Below, one piece after another: positions 41,946 to 50,592 of a stretch of 51,576 nt of DNA (its first letter is position 1; every line of letters begins with the position of its first letter). The notes under the pieces are model-generated. The model saw only the letters and a list, made by a program, of their open reading frames with translations. It was not told the origin of the DNA and searched no databases. This DNA comes from Roseomonas sp. (lineage in GTDB: Bacteria; Pseudomonadota; Alphaproteobacteria; Acetobacterales; Acetobacteraceae). Where the stretch lies: NCBI GenBank assembly GCA_020249505.1, contig JADCFN010000019.1, positions 1-51,576 on the forward strand, in the 5' to 3' direction. Both the position numbers and the translations under genes were made by a program.

Positions 41946-42541
41946 GACAAACCCTCATCCCAATCCTTGGCCGCCGCCAGGCCACGCCGGGCCAACAAAA
42001 TCCTGAGTTCGCGTCGTGCACGGGATAGCAAGCCTTCCAAGGCGCCAATGGACGTGCCAAGCAGCGCGGCGGTCTCGGCGCCAGACCGGCTTTCCAGATG
42101 CACAAGTTCAACCGCAAGGCGTTGGCGTTCCGGCAGCTCAAGCAAGGCAGCGCGGACTGCCGACGCAAGCTCCACCTGCAACACGGCGGCGCTTGGGGCA
42201 GGTGCCATATCGGCGATCATGGATGCGGCCTCGAGCGATGTCACAGGTCGACGCTTTTCGCGTCGCAACAAGTCAATCGCGAGATTGGACGCGACGCGAT
42301 AAAGCCAAGCGGCAAAAGGTGCGCCATCTGCAGGCCAGTTTGGGGCTGCATCCCAGGCACGTGCAAAAACCTCCTGCGCCACGTCGTCGACATCGTGCGG
42401 ACCAAGACCATATCGCCCCGCAACGCGCGCGACCAGGCCACGATGGCGCGATACCAGGCGGGCGAAGGCCTTGCGATCTCCCCGACCCGAAGCCAGCAAT
42501 AGTTGACGGTCCTCAACATCACCGCCGCGCACATCGGCCAA
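41942..42541 (-). CDS. ECF-type RNA polymerase sigma factor
   Basis: 199 aa from TTG 42541, with GGGAG 9 nt upstream; GTG 42532 is an alternative and no ATG is available. Region 2: LVARVAGRYGLGPHDVDDVAQEVFARAW and WLYRVASNLAIDLLRREKRR (read in two parts). Region 4: LLELPERQRLAVELVHLE, then GTSIGALEGLLSRARRELR as the recognition helix. There is no region 3 or N-terminal extension. It would direct transcription in response to the signal relayed by the two coupled downstream proteins. Candidate targets are its own operon, the YHYH gene and the Gly/Pro-rich gene. Confidence 0.9.
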   Translation of the reverse strand: MADVRGGDVEDRQLLLASGRGDRKAFARLVSRHRGLVARVAGRYGLGPHDVDDVAQEVFARAWDAAPNWPADGAPFAAWLYRVASNLAIDLLRREKRRPVTSLEAASMIADMAPAPSAAVLQVELASAVRAALLELPERQRLAVELVHLESRSGAETAALLGTSIGALEGLLSRARRELRILLARRGLAAAKDWDEGLS

Positions 42542-42613
42542 CCGCCTTTGCTCCCAAAAACTTGCCCCGAAATCCCTTATTCGCCAACATCATGCATATT
42601 GATGAAAACCCCC

Positions 42614-42641
42614 ATAATTCTCTTCCGTCACAAAAGGTCAA
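42614..42641 (-). promoter_or_regulatory. Candidate sigma-70-type promoter for the ECF operon
   Basis: On the minus strand TTGACC (42641-42636), a 16-nt spacer and AATTAT (42619-42614), about 73 nt before the sigma-factor start. The -35 matches 5 of 6 and the -10 matches 4 of 6. It suggests a housekeeping basal promoter for the ECF module inside the 158-nt gap after the YHYH gene. Confidence 0.45.
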
Positions 42642-42699
42642 CCCAATCCCATAACGCTTGAGCCAATGGGATTCCTGCGCGGCCAGATGGCTCTTTCGA

Positions 42700-43656
42700 T
42701 CAGGCGCGGTAACCTCGCAAAGCTGGCGGTACCCCATCAATGCCAGGGCCAACACGGTGCCCGGAAAAGGAGGTGTGCGGCTGCCCTCGGAAAAGCCTTG
42801 GAATCCAGGGAAACGCATCGGTGATGATATAGTGGAAGATGCCTGCCGGCCAATCCGGCGTCACGCCGATCCGGCCATTCAGCGGATCAAGCCGTCCACG
42901 CGCCCCATCATACACATAATCCTCGACAAAAGTGCCATCATGGCGGCCGCCGGGTCCACCATCACGGGTACCGGACCGCAGGACATAGCCGGAATGCAGT
43001 TCAACCAGCGGAGAGGCAGGATCATCGGCCACAAGATGCCCCCAGCGCCAATAGATTGGAAAGCCATCCGCCGCAAAACCCAACAGGACCATGCTTTTGG
43101 GGGGCGCATCAGCAACGCCAAGCGACCGCAACAACCCGGAAGGCGGGCCGTGATAATGGTAGACACCATCCGGATGGACATGCGCGTTACTGTCATCAAG
43201 GCCAAGATGCGGGCGGGCTTTCGGTGACATAACCTCAAACTGCCAGCCGCTGCGCCGGTCGCCTCGCCAATGTGGCCCTGCCGGGTCCAATGGAATGCCG
43301 TTCAGCATGACGCCAAACTCCGAGAAACCGATGGGCATGGGGGCTGACGCGGCGACCGGGTCTGAGGGCACGATAAAGGACCGGCGCCGGGCGCGAACGG
43401 AAAACGGGTTCCCGGGATTGGGGAATGGGCCGAAATCATGGTCTGGAACCAGGTTTGAACTCAGCACGCGCCATGGGGGGGCAAAAAACATGTCTGCTGA
43501 TGGCTCTGGCAGGGTATCGGGACCATACAGACTTCGCAAGATTCTCCCCGGGTGATCAGCACAAGCTTTGATGGGCAGAATGGCGGCACCGCTGAGCGCC
43601 AGCGTCCCAAGGATTGCGCCTCTGCGGGTGGCGCGGCTTGGCGTAGGCTTGTACAT
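42700..43656 (-). CDS. YHYH-domain secreted protein
   Basis: 318 aa. Twin-arginine-like leader RATRRGAILGTLALSGAA. The family motif is HPDGVYHYHGPPSG at about residue 165, with further conserved residues in LLGFAADGFPIYWRWG, HSGYVLRSGTRDGGPGGRHD and FVEDYVYDGARGRLDPLNGR. YHYH proteins are periplasmic or secreted and their biochemical role is not established; the His-rich core suggests metal binding (inference). It lies upstream of and in line with the ECF/heavy-metal-sensor module. A hairpin that would cover its ribosome-binding site lies just upstream. Confidence 0.88.
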   Translation of the reverse strand: MYKPTPSRATRRGAILGTLALSGAAILPIKACADHPGRILRSLYGPDTLPEPSADMFFAPPWRVLSSNLVPDHDFGPFPNPGNPFSVRARRRSFIVPSDPVAASAPMPIGFSEFGVMLNGIPLDPAGPHWRGDRRSGWQFEVMSPKARPHLGLDDSNAHVHPDGVYHYHGPPSGLLRSLGVADAPPKSMVLLGFAADGFPIYWRWGHLVADDPASPLVELHSGYVLRSGTRDGGPGGRHDGTFVEDYVYDGARGRLDPLNGRIGVTPDWPAGIFHYIITDAFPWIPRLFRGQPHTSFSGHRVGPGIDGVPPALRGYRA

Positions 43657-43666
43657 GACGGCGTGT

Positions 43667-43703
43667 CTCCCGCACTAGTTCCATTCCATAGACGTGGCGG
43701 GAG
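43667..43703 (-). promoter_or_regulatory. Leader hairpin covering the YHYH ribosome-binding site
   Basis: CTCCCGC and GCGGGAG (43697-43703 and 43667-43673) are perfectly complementary with a 23-nt loop. On the minus strand the 3' arm contains GGGAG, the Shine-Dalgarno sequence 11 nt before the ATG at 43656. Folding would hide the ribosome-binding site, hinting at translational control. Confidence 0.45.
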
Positions 43704-43838
43704 CCTAAAATCCTGCGCGCCGGGGGCGCCCTCATGTCTGCAAGGGCGGCGCCGCATGTCAGTCTGGTATTGAAAGCCGCAGCGCCGGGAAGCGCCGTCG
43801 GCGTGATGGGGCTTAGCCCGCGCTTATTCCGCGGCCGC

Positions 43839-44372
43839 CTAACTATGCGCCGCCGCATCAATCCCAAGCGCACCAGTAAAGCGGTTGAAAAAGCCGCAGA
43901 GCGTGATGCGGAGCGTGAGTTCCACAATCTGCGCTTCGGAAAAATGCTCCCGCAGCGCGCGGAACAGGCGCTCCGGCACGCGATGGCTATTCTCCCAGGC
44001 GGCGACCGAATATTCCGCCACTAGCCGGTCAATCGGCGTCAGCGATGGGTGATCAATCCGCCCCGGCAGGCCTTCCAAAGCCTCGGTCGGGATGCCTTCC
44101 ACCGCCAGGAACGGGCCGTGATGATCCACGCAGTAATCGCAGGCATTAAGCTTGGAAACCACCACAATCGCCAATTCCAGATAGCGCCGTGGCAGCGTCC
44201 CCGCCGCGCGCAATTCCATCAGCATCGGCATCAAGTGCCTAAGCGCCGCCGGTACATGGGCGAAGACCGCCAATTGCTCCTCAAACGGGCCATAGCCGGT
44301 GACATAGCGATGCCAGATATCGCGTAGTTCCGGTGTTAGTTCCTCGGGCGAGACTTCACGCACACGGGCCAT
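43839..44372 (-). CDS. AhpD-like/carboxymuconolactone decarboxylase family protein with CxxC
   Basis: 177 aa from ATG 44372, preceded by GGAAAGGA at 8 nt; the frame stays open upstream but without support. The peroxidase-type motif NACDYCVDHHG (CxxC plus His) lies at about residue 84, within LELAIVVVSKLNACDYC. LRITLCGFFNRFTGALG matches the family's C-terminal helix. Such proteins reduce hydroperoxides or carry thiol chemistry with alpha-helical trimers. It is divergent from the M20 amidohydrolase gene; no AhpC is near. Confidence 0.88.
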   Translation of the reverse strand: MARVREVSPEELTPELRDIWHRYVTGYGPFEEQLAVFAHVPAALRHLMPMLMELRAAGTLPRRYLELAIVVVSKLNACDYCVDHHGPFLAVEGIPTEALEGLPGRIDHPSLTPIDRLVAEYSVAAWENSHRVPERLFRALREHFSEAQIVELTLRITLCGFFNRFTGALGIDAAAHS

Positions 44373-44489
44373 GGCGGTTTCCTTTCCACAAGACATAAAG
44401 CTTGCGCTGCCGGCCGCGCCCCGTCCATCCCTGGACTTGCTCAGGGCGCCGCGCGACACTCCGCCCGAGGATTTTGGGAGCCTAAAGCA

Positions 44490-45908
44490 ATGCGCAATAC
44501 CGAAGAAATCTGGCGGCTGGTGGATGCCAAGGCGCCTGAGGCGATTGAACTCAGCGACCGCGTCTGGGGCATGCCGGAGCTTTGCTACGCCGAACACCGT
44601 TCCTGCGCCGAACATACCGCGATGCTGGAAGCCCATGGCTTTCGCGTGACGCAGAATGTGGCGGGCATCCCAACGGCGGTGATGGGTGAGGCGGGGGAAG
44701 AAGGCCCCATCATTGCGATCCTTGGCGAATATGATGCGCTGCCGGGGCTGTCCCAGGAAGCCGGCATTGCGGAACCGCGCCCCTTGCCGGGCGATGGCAG
44801 CGGGCATGGCTGTGGGCATAATCTGCTCGGCGCCGCTTCCTTGCTGGCAGCGAGTGCGGTGAAGGATTGGCTCGCGCAGAACGGCATCAAGGGGCGCGTG
44901 CGCTATTATGGCTGCCCCGCAGAAGAAGGCGGCGCGGCCAAGGGCTTCATGGTGCGCGCGGGCTGCTTCGATGATGTGGATATGGCGATTTGCTGGCATC
45001 CGGCAGCGTTTTCCGCGGTGAATGAACCGGTTTCGCTCGCCAATACGCGCATTGATTTCGCTTTCACCGGCCGGTCATCCCACGCCGCCGCCGCGCCGCA
45101 TCTGGGCCGCAGCGCCTTGGATGCGGTGGAATTGATGAATGTCGGCGTCAATTACATGCGCGAACACATGCCATCCGATGCACGCATTCATTACGCCTAT
45201 CTGGATGCGGGCGGCATTGCGCCCAATGTGGTGCAGGGCACGGCCAAGGTGCGCTATTTGATCCGCGCGCGGGATCTGGTGGAACTGAATGGCCTGGTCG
45301 CGCGCGTCCGCAAGATTGCCGATGGCGCGGCGCTGATGACGGAAACCAGTGTCTCCACCAAAGTGGTCAGCGCGGTGTCCAATCTGCTCGGCAATACGCC
45401 TTTGGAAAAGGCGATGTACGATAATTTCCAGCGCCTGGGTGCGCCGCAATTCGATGAGGAAGATCGCCGCTATGCGCGCGAAATCCAGGCGACGCTGAAG
45501 CCCGAGGATATTGTCTCCGCCTTTCGCCGCCATGGGCTGACGCCGGAGATGGATTTGCCGCTCTGTGACAAGATCGTGCCGCTGGAAAACAAGGGTTTTG
45601 GCGGTGTGGGGTCCACCGATGTGGGCGATGTGTCCTGGGCGGTGCCCACCGTGCAGGCGCGTGGTGCGACCTGTGCTGTCGGCACGCCGGGGCATTCCTG
45701 GCAGCTCACGGCGCAGGGCAAATCCGGCATTGCCCATAAGGGGCTGGTGCATGTGGCGAAAATCATGGCCGGCACTGCGGTGGATGCCATCGCCAATCCG
45801 GAAATCCTCGCCGCCGCCAAGGCGGATCACCAGAAGCGCATAGCAGCGACCCCCTATGTCTGCCCGTTGCCGCCGGATGTGGAACCGCCGATCAAAATGT
45901 CCGCGTAA
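44490..45908 (+). CDS. M20-family amidohydrolase (AbgB-like)
   Basis: 472 aa, GGGAG 9 nt upstream of the ATG. Metallopeptidase/aminoacylase plan: ILGEYDALPGL, dimetal site in GSGHGCGHNLLGAASLL, and Glu pair PAEEGGAAKGFMV. The dimerisation (lid) domain begins at NTRIDFAFTGRSSHAAAAP. The catalytic domain resumes with GVGSTDVGDVSWAVPTVQA and TPGHSWQLTAQGKS, as in p-aminobenzoyl-glutamate hydrolase subunit B. It hydrolyses an amide of an amino acid or aromatic acyl group; the substrate is unknown and no AbgA/AbgT partner is present. Confidence 0.92.
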   Translation: MRNTEEIWRLVDAKAPEAIELSDRVWGMPELCYAEHRSCAEHTAMLEAHGFRVTQNVAGIPTAVMGEAGEEGPIIAILGEYDALPGLSQEAGIAEPRPLPGDGSGHGCGHNLLGAASLLAASAVKDWLAQNGIKGRVRYYGCPAEEGGAAKGFMVRAGCFDDVDMAICWHPAAFSAVNEPVSLANTRIDFAFTGRSSHAAAAPHLGRSALDAVELMNVGVNYMREHMPSDARIHYAYLDAGGIAPNVVQGTAKVRYLIRARDLVELNGLVARVRKIADGAALMTETSVSTKVVSAVSNLLGNTPLEKAMYDNFQRLGAPQFDEEDRRYAREIQATLKPEDIVSAFRRHGLTPEMDLPLCDKIVPLENKGFGGVGSTDVGDVSWAVPTVQARGATCAVGTPGHSWQLTAQGKSGIAHKGLVHVAKIMAGTAVDAIANPEILAAAKADHQKRIAATPYVCPLPPDVEPPIKMSA

Positions 45909-46159
45909 AACGCCCGGGGGTAACCCCGCCTTGCTTTCGCCTTGAAGGGCGCCCATATGCATCCGGTCAGCGTGCCTTTCCGCGCGCCTCGCGCCCTGCC
46001 GGCTGCGTGATCGGTCCCCGCCGCTTCTCTGGAAGCGCGGTGCGGGCCCGGGTCGGCCAGATCGCTTTTCCCACTTAGGACGGTCCCAATCCCGCGGGGC
46101 TTTCTGCCCCAAGCCGCGCTTGGCCCGGAAGTCTGTGCGTGGCTGATCTAGGATTCATC
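45909..46159. other. Leader region of the DEAD-box helicase gene
   Basis: 251 nt of GC-rich DNA with several short hairpins, e.g. CGCTTC (46022-46027) with GAAGCG (46032-46037). No gene is evident. Long structured 5' leaders are common for cold-inducible RNA helicases, but no specific cold-shock element is recognisable. Confidence 0.35.
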
Positions 46160-47494
46160 GTGACCGATAATTTCGAGGCTCTGCGCCTCAACCCGCTTAT
46201 CCTTCAGGCTTTGAAGGATGAGGGCTACAAAGCCCCAACCCCCATCCAGGCCCAGGCCATTCCGGCGGTGCTGGAAGGGCGCGACCTTTTGGGCATTGCC
46301 CAAACCGGGACCGGCAAGACGGCAGCCTTCGCGCTACCCTTGCTGCATAAGCTTGCCCTGCTGAAGGGCCGCCCGCCGCGCGGCGGCTGCCGCGTGCTGG
46401 TGCTGAGCCCCACGCGCGAATTGGCGACGCAAATCGCCGAAAGCTTCCGCACCTATGGCAAGCATCTCGGCTTTTCCATCGCGACTATTTTCGGCGGTGT
46501 GGGCTTTGGTGGTCAGCGCCAGGCGCTGGGCCGCGGCATTGATGTGCTGGTGGCAACCCCTGGCCGTTTGCAGGACCATCTGGAACAGGGCTCTGCGCGC
46601 TTGGATCATGTCAGTACGCTGGTCTTGGATGAGGCTGATCAGATGCTGGACAAGGGCTTTCTGCCCGCCATTCGCCGCCTGATCCGCGCTGTGCCGGTGG
46701 AACGCCAGACGCTATTCTTCAGCGCGACCATGCCCACGGAAATCAACCGCCTGGCGGATGAAATGCTGAAATCACCCGTGCGCGTGGCAGTGGCGCCGGT
46801 GGCGACGACGGCCGAGAAAGTGGCGCAGCGCGTCATCCACGCCAATCGGCAGGATAAGCGCCGCGTCTTGGCGGAATTGCTGCGTGGCGAAGGTGTTGGT
46901 CGCGCGCTGATCTTCAGCCGCACCAAGCATGGCGCGGATCGCATTGTTAATCAGCTGGACCAGGATGGCATCAAGGCCAATGCGATCCATGGCAACAAGT
47001 CCCAGAATGCACGTGAAGCTGCTTTGGCAGCGTTTCGTGATGGGCGCGCACCGGTCATGGTGGCGACCGATATCGCCGCGCGCGGCATTGATGTGGATGG
47101 CGTGACCCATGTCATCCAATTTGATCTTCCCGAAGTGCCGGAAACCTATGTGCATCGCATTGGCCGCACCGCGCGCGCCGGTGCGGCTGGCATTGCGATT
47201 GCGCTATGTTCGGGCGAAGACCGCGACAAGCTGCGCGCGATTGAAAAGCTGATCCGCACGCAGATCCCGGCGGAAGATCGCCGCACCGGGGAAGCCGAGG
47301 AAGCCGCCCCGGCCCGCCCGCCACGTCAGGCCCGCCCGCAACGCGCCGCACCAAAGCCGCGCCAGGCGCAGGAACAGCAACGCCCGCGCCGTCCTGGCCC
47401 GGCCCGCAGTGGTGGTGGGGGCGGAGGCGAAGCGTCGCGCCGCCGTGCTGGCTCCACCCCTGGTTCGGGGCAATTCGGGCGGCTGCCGCGCTGA
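46160..47494 (+). CDS. DEAD-box ATP-dependent RNA helicase (RhlE-like)
   Basis: 444 aa from GTG 46160, with AGGA 6 nt upstream; GTG 46139 would add seven residues. All motifs are present in order: Q (KAPTPIQAQAIP), I (AQTGTGKT), Ia (SPTRELATQ), Ib (TPGRLQ), II (DEAD), III (SAT), V (ATDIAARGID), VI (HRIGRTARAG). A basic low-complexity tail of about 80 residues (Arg/Pro/Gln, then a Gly run and Arg-rich end) follows the core and probably binds RNA nonspecifically. Role by family: ribosome assembly and mRNA remodelling, often at low temperature. A strong terminator follows. Confidence 0.95.
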   Translation: MTDNFEALRLNPLILQALKDEGYKAPTPIQAQAIPAVLEGRDLLGIAQTGTGKTAAFALPLLHKLALLKGRPPRGGCRVLVLSPTRELATQIAESFRTYGKHLGFSIATIFGGVGFGGQRQALGRGIDVLVATPGRLQDHLEQGSARLDHVSTLVLDEADQMLDKGFLPAIRRLIRAVPVERQTLFFSATMPTEINRLADEMLKSPVRVAVAPVATTAEKVAQRVIHANRQDKRRVLAELLRGEGVGRALIFSRTKHGADRIVNQLDQDGIKANAIHGNKSQNAREAALAAFRDGRAPVMVATDIAARGIDVDGVTHVIQFDLPEVPETYVHRIGRTARAGAAGIAIALCSGEDRDKLRAIEKLIRTQIPAEDRRTGEAEEAAPARPPRQARPQRAAPKPRQAQEQQRPRRPGPARSGGGGGGEASRRRAGSTPGSGQFGRLPR

Positions 47495-47520
47495 TCCGCG
47501 CGGTACTTTTGCGCCAACGC

Positions 47521-47550
47521 AAAGCCTGGGCCGATGGTCCGGGCTTTTTT
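47521..47550 (+). terminator. Rho-independent terminator of the helicase gene
   Basis: A 12-bp stem (47521-47532 with 47536-47547, two G-U pairs, 3-nt loop GAT) runs into TTTTTT (47545-47550). It lies 27 nt after the helicase stop and ends only 8 nt before the hemN start codon. Confidence 0.85.
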
Positions 47551-47557
47551 GTGCGGC

Positions 47558-48907
47558 ATGACCCAAGCCGCCCAAGCGCCGGATTCCGGCCTGCTCGCCT
47601 ATGCCAGCGCCAATCTGCCGCGCTACACCAGCTACCCGACCGCACCGCATTTTACGCCGCTTGATGAATCGACATTGCGCGGCTGGTTGGCGGAAACCAA
47701 ACCTAATGATGCGCTGTCGCTTTACGTACATGTGCCGTTTTGCGCATCGCTTTGCTGGTATTGCGGCTGCCATACGGCAGTGACGCGATCCGCTACGCGC
47801 ATCGGGCGTTATGGCGCAGCCTTGGCAGAAGAAGCGCGGCTATTGGGCGCGGTGCTGCCCGCGCATGGCGGTGTGGCGGCTTTGCATCTTGGTGGTGGCA
47901 CGCCAACGGCGCTGGGGCCAGAGGGGCTGATCGCGCTGGGTGTTGTACTCCGCCAGCATTTCCCGTTTCAGCACGGCACGGAAATCGCCGCCGAGCTTGA
48001 TCCGCGCACGCTTGATACCCGCATGATTGACGCGCTGGCCGGCATGGGCCTGACGCGTGCAAGCCTTGGCGTGCAGGATATCTCGCCCAAGGTGCAGCGG
48101 CTGATCGGACGCGTGCAGCCGGCGGAGCAAGTTGCAGTGGCGGTTGAAAGACTGCGGGCTGCCGGCATTGGCGGGATCAATATGGATTTGATCTATGGCC
48201 TGCCGGGGCAGGGGGTGGCGGAAGTTGAAGCCTCGGCCCGTTTCGCCGCTGCCCAAGGTGCGGATCGTGTGGCGGTTTTCGGCTATGCGCATGTGCCTTG
48301 GATGAAGTCGCACCAAAAGGCGATCAGGCTTGAGGATTTGCCGGATGCGACGCTCCGCATGGCGCAGGCTGAAGCGGCAGCGCGCGTGCTGACGGATGCG
48401 GGTTATCTCGCGATTGGGCTTGATCATTTCGCGCGGCCGGAAGATGCCCTGGCGCGGGCGGCTGCGTCCGGCCGGCTGCGGCGCAATTTTCAGGGCTATA
48501 CCACGGATGATGCGCCGGTATTGCTCGGCCTGGGCGCTTCGGCAATTGGTCGTTGCCGCGCCGGCTTTTTTCAGAATATCGCCGATGAGCGTGATTGGCT
48601 TGCCGCGGTGGAAGCCGGGCGACTGCCCATCGCGCGCGGGCGCGCCTTTACGGGGGAAGACCTTGTCCGCGCCCAGATGATTGAACGCATCATGTGCGAT
48701 CAGGCTTTGGATCTCTCGATTGTGCCGCGGGCGATTTTAGCAAGCGCGCTTCCGAAACTCGCCCCACTGATCGTCGATGGGCTGGTGACGGAAGCCGCTG
48801 GGCGCCTGACGATGACCGCGAAGGGTGCGCGCTTCCTGCGGCATTTGGCCGCGTGTTTCGATGCCTATCTGGCGCCGGCTGGCACGCAGCATAGCGCCGC
48901 TGTTTAA
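47558..48907 (+). CDS. hemN: Oxygen-independent coproporphyrinogen III oxidase (HemN)
   Basis: 449 aa from ATG 47558; an upstream ATG at 47534 lies inside the terminator and is rejected. Radical-SAM motif in YVHVPFCASLCWYCGCHT (CxxxCxxC plus adjacent Cys), SAM-site LHLGGGTPTALGPEG, NMDLIYGLPGQ and FGYAHVPWMKSHQK. The N-terminus LPRYTSYPTAPHF is characteristic of HemN rather than HemW. It decarboxylates coproporphyrinogen III to protoporphyrinogen IX without oxygen, for haem synthesis under low O2; cytochrome-rich sulfur oxidation raises haem demand. No clear Shine-Dalgarno precedes the start. Its stop overlaps the stop of the convergent receptor gene by a few bases. Confidence 0.95.
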   Translation: MTQAAQAPDSGLLAYASANLPRYTSYPTAPHFTPLDESTLRGWLAETKPNDALSLYVHVPFCASLCWYCGCHTAVTRSATRIGRYGAALAEEARLLGAVLPAHGGVAALHLGGGTPTALGPEGLIALGVVLRQHFPFQHGTEIAAELDPRTLDTRMIDALAGMGLTRASLGVQDISPKVQRLIGRVQPAEQVAVAVERLRAAGIGGINMDLIYGLPGQGVAEVEASARFAAAQGADRVAVFGYAHVPWMKSHQKAIRLEDLPDATLRMAQAEAAARVLTDAGYLAIGLDHFARPEDALARAAASGRLRRNFQGYTTDDAPVLLGLGASAIGRCRAGFFQNIADERDWLAAVEAGRLPIARGRAFTGEDLVRAQMIERIMCDQALDLSIVPRAILASALPKLAPLIVDGLVTEAAGRLTMTAKGARFLRHLAACFDAYLAPAGTQHSAAV

Positions 48908-49866
48908 GCAGGCGCAAGATTGAGGCGCCGCAGCAGGGCGCGTTCTTCATCCATGGTCTGGCGCATCGATTCCCGATAGGCAGCGCCATCCATCAGTATC
49001 AGCGGCTGATTGACACGTTCCAGGAATTGCAAATGCGCGGGGTCTTGCGTGGCGGCGGTGAAGGCTTCCGCCAGCACGCGCACCACGCCGGCATCCATGC
49101 CGCGCGGGCCGATCAGCCCGCCTGGGCTATCCACCACAATATCCAAGCCCTGTTCCTTCAATGTTGCCACCTGCGGAAAACGCTTGGCGCGGGTGGAGGT
49201 ATAAATCGCAAGCAGCCGCAATTGCCCCGCTTCCACCATCGGCGCCCAGCCGGATGCTTCTGAGGCAAAATCAATCTCCCCACCCACCAGCGCGCGCAGC
49301 GTGTCGGACGTGCCGCGATAGGGCACATGCGTCCAGCTCAAGCCGCGCTGAAAGCCGATGCGTTCCACCACCAGATGCTGTGTGGAACCAATACCAAGCG
49401 TGCCAAAATTGAGCTTGCCCGGATTGGCGCGCGCATGGGCCAGCAATTGTTCAAGGCTCTGCCAGGGAGAATCCGCGCGCACCACCAGGCCCATGACGAA
49501 GCCGGTAATTTGCAGAATGTAAGTCAGGTCATTGATCGGATCATAGGGCGGGCGGGGATTGAGCAGCATTTGCCGCACCACACCGACATGCATTTGCGAA
49601 ATCGTATAGCCATCGGGGCGCGCTTCCTGCAGCGCCATGGCACCCAAAATGCCGGAAGCGCCGCCGCGATTTTCGACCACCACCGGCTGGCCAAGGTTGC
49701 GCGATGCATGATCGGCCATGATGCGAAAGCCCACATCCGCCGGACCGCCGGCCGCCCAGGGAATGATCAGGCGAATGGGCCGTTCAGGGAAGCGAGGCTG
49801 CGCCAAGGCCGGCATGGCAAGCAATGCCGAAGCGCCAAGCGCCGCACGACGGGTGATTTGCGCCAT
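48904..49866 (-). CDS. TTT/Bug-family solute-binding protein
   Basis: 320 aa from ATG 49866, with GGAGG 9 nt upstream. Tat-like leader QITRRAALGASALLAMPALA. Bug hallmarks: FPERPIRLIIPWAAGGPADV, VVVENRGGASGILGAMALQE, LNFGTLGIGSTQHLVVERIG, HVPYRGTSDTLRALVGGEID. It binds an unknown carboxylate-type ligand in the periplasm. Stand-alone, with no membrane partner adjacent, as for most Bug paralogues. It is convergent with hemN. Confidence 0.93.
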   Translation of the reverse strand: MAQITRRAALGASALLAMPALAQPRFPERPIRLIIPWAAGGPADVGFRIMADHASRNLGQPVVVENRGGASGILGAMALQEARPDGYTISQMHVGVVRQMLLNPRPPYDPINDLTYILQITGFVMGLVVRADSPWQSLEQLLAHARANPGKLNFGTLGIGSTQHLVVERIGFQRGLSWTHVPYRGTSDTLRALVGGEIDFASEASGWAPMVEAGQLRLLAIYTSTRAKRFPQVATLKEQGLDIVVDSPGGLIGPRGMDAGVVRVLAEAFTAATQDPAHLQFLERVNQPLILMDGAAYRESMRQTMDEERALLRRLNLAPA

Positions 49867-50015
49867 TGTCTTGAGCCTCCGTTTCACTGATCAATTTGGG
49901 CGTGAATGGGCAGTCTCGGCAAGCCAGGGCCGGTTATACAAAGACCAGTCAAGGAGATGATTGCATCCTGTTCCAGGATCGGGAATGATTTCACGAAATA
50001 GTAGGGGGAAAAACC

Positions 50016-50399
50016 ATGAATGCTTGGCCCGACGCCACCCGCCCCGGCGAGCCCGCGGATACTGCCCGCGCTTGGCATTGGTTGGCGCGCTTGGATGATG
50101 GCGGGCAGGCGCCTTTGCCGATGGGTTGGAACACCGCCGCGCGGCAATGGCTTGCCTGGGATGGCAGCGCAGTGGCGCCGGCAGAAGCATCGCGGCGCTT
50201 TCGCTACCTTGGCCCGGCATTGACACCGGCCGAGGTGGCGGCTGAGGCCGCGCAGGCCGAGCCCGCTGAAGTGACGCCATCCATCCCGCCCGACATGGTC
50301 CCGCGCCGTGATGCCATTCGCAATCATTTGCTGATTTTTGTGGGCAGCGTTGTTGCCACCCTTTTTGTAGCGGAAAAAATCGTTCAGTGGCGTGGGTAG
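50016..50399 (+). CDS. Small tail-anchored membrane protein of unknown function
   Basis: 127 aa, AGGGGG 8 nt before ATG. N-terminal half is Trp-rich and soluble (ARAWHWLARLDDGGQAPLPM; NTAARQWLAWDGSAV), then an Ala/Glu/Pro-rich stretch and a single C-terminal membrane helix (HLLIFVGSVVATLFVAEKIV). The repeated short W-containing strands recall small domains found in other bacterial membrane proteins, but I do not recognise the family. It is flanked by the convergent/divergent receptor gene and an insertion sequence. Confidence 0.6.
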   Translation: MNAWPDATRPGEPADTARAWHWLARLDDGGQAPLPMGWNTAARQWLAWDGSAVAPAEASRRFRYLGPALTPAEVAAEAAQAEPAEVTPSIPPDMVPRRDAIRNHLLIFVGSVVATLFVAEKIVQWRG

Positions 50400-50488
50400 C
50401 ATTTGTTGGCGCCTCAAAAAACCACCAGGTGGCTTGGAAAATGCGCGCGAGTAAAAGTAAAAAATGTTTTCCCTGATCACGCGAGAAA

Positions 50489-50500
50489 GGAGACGTCTCC
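50489..50500. repeat. 12-bp perfect palindrome beside the IS
   Basis: GGAGACGTCTCC is its own reverse complement. It lies 24 nt outside the presumed IS end in a 125-nt stretch with no recognised gene. It may be a protein-binding site or chance. Confidence 0.3.
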
Positions 50501-50592
50501 GGTGAAGGGGAAGGGGGCCGCTAACAGGCTGCTGAAAAGCTGTCATTGAGCATCGTAATTTTGGGGCGCGAGTATGTTTTCAGCGCTGCCTG

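Noticed and set aside
44373-44999. N-terminal extension of the AhpD-like frame
   Set aside because: Antisense to the M20 amidohydrolase gene; the family N-terminus and ribosome-binding site fit ATG 44372.
50400-50523. Short frame beginning near 50464 (13 codons) as a gene cut by the IS
   Set aside because: It ends at its own stop before the presumed IS end, and no family could be named from so few residues.
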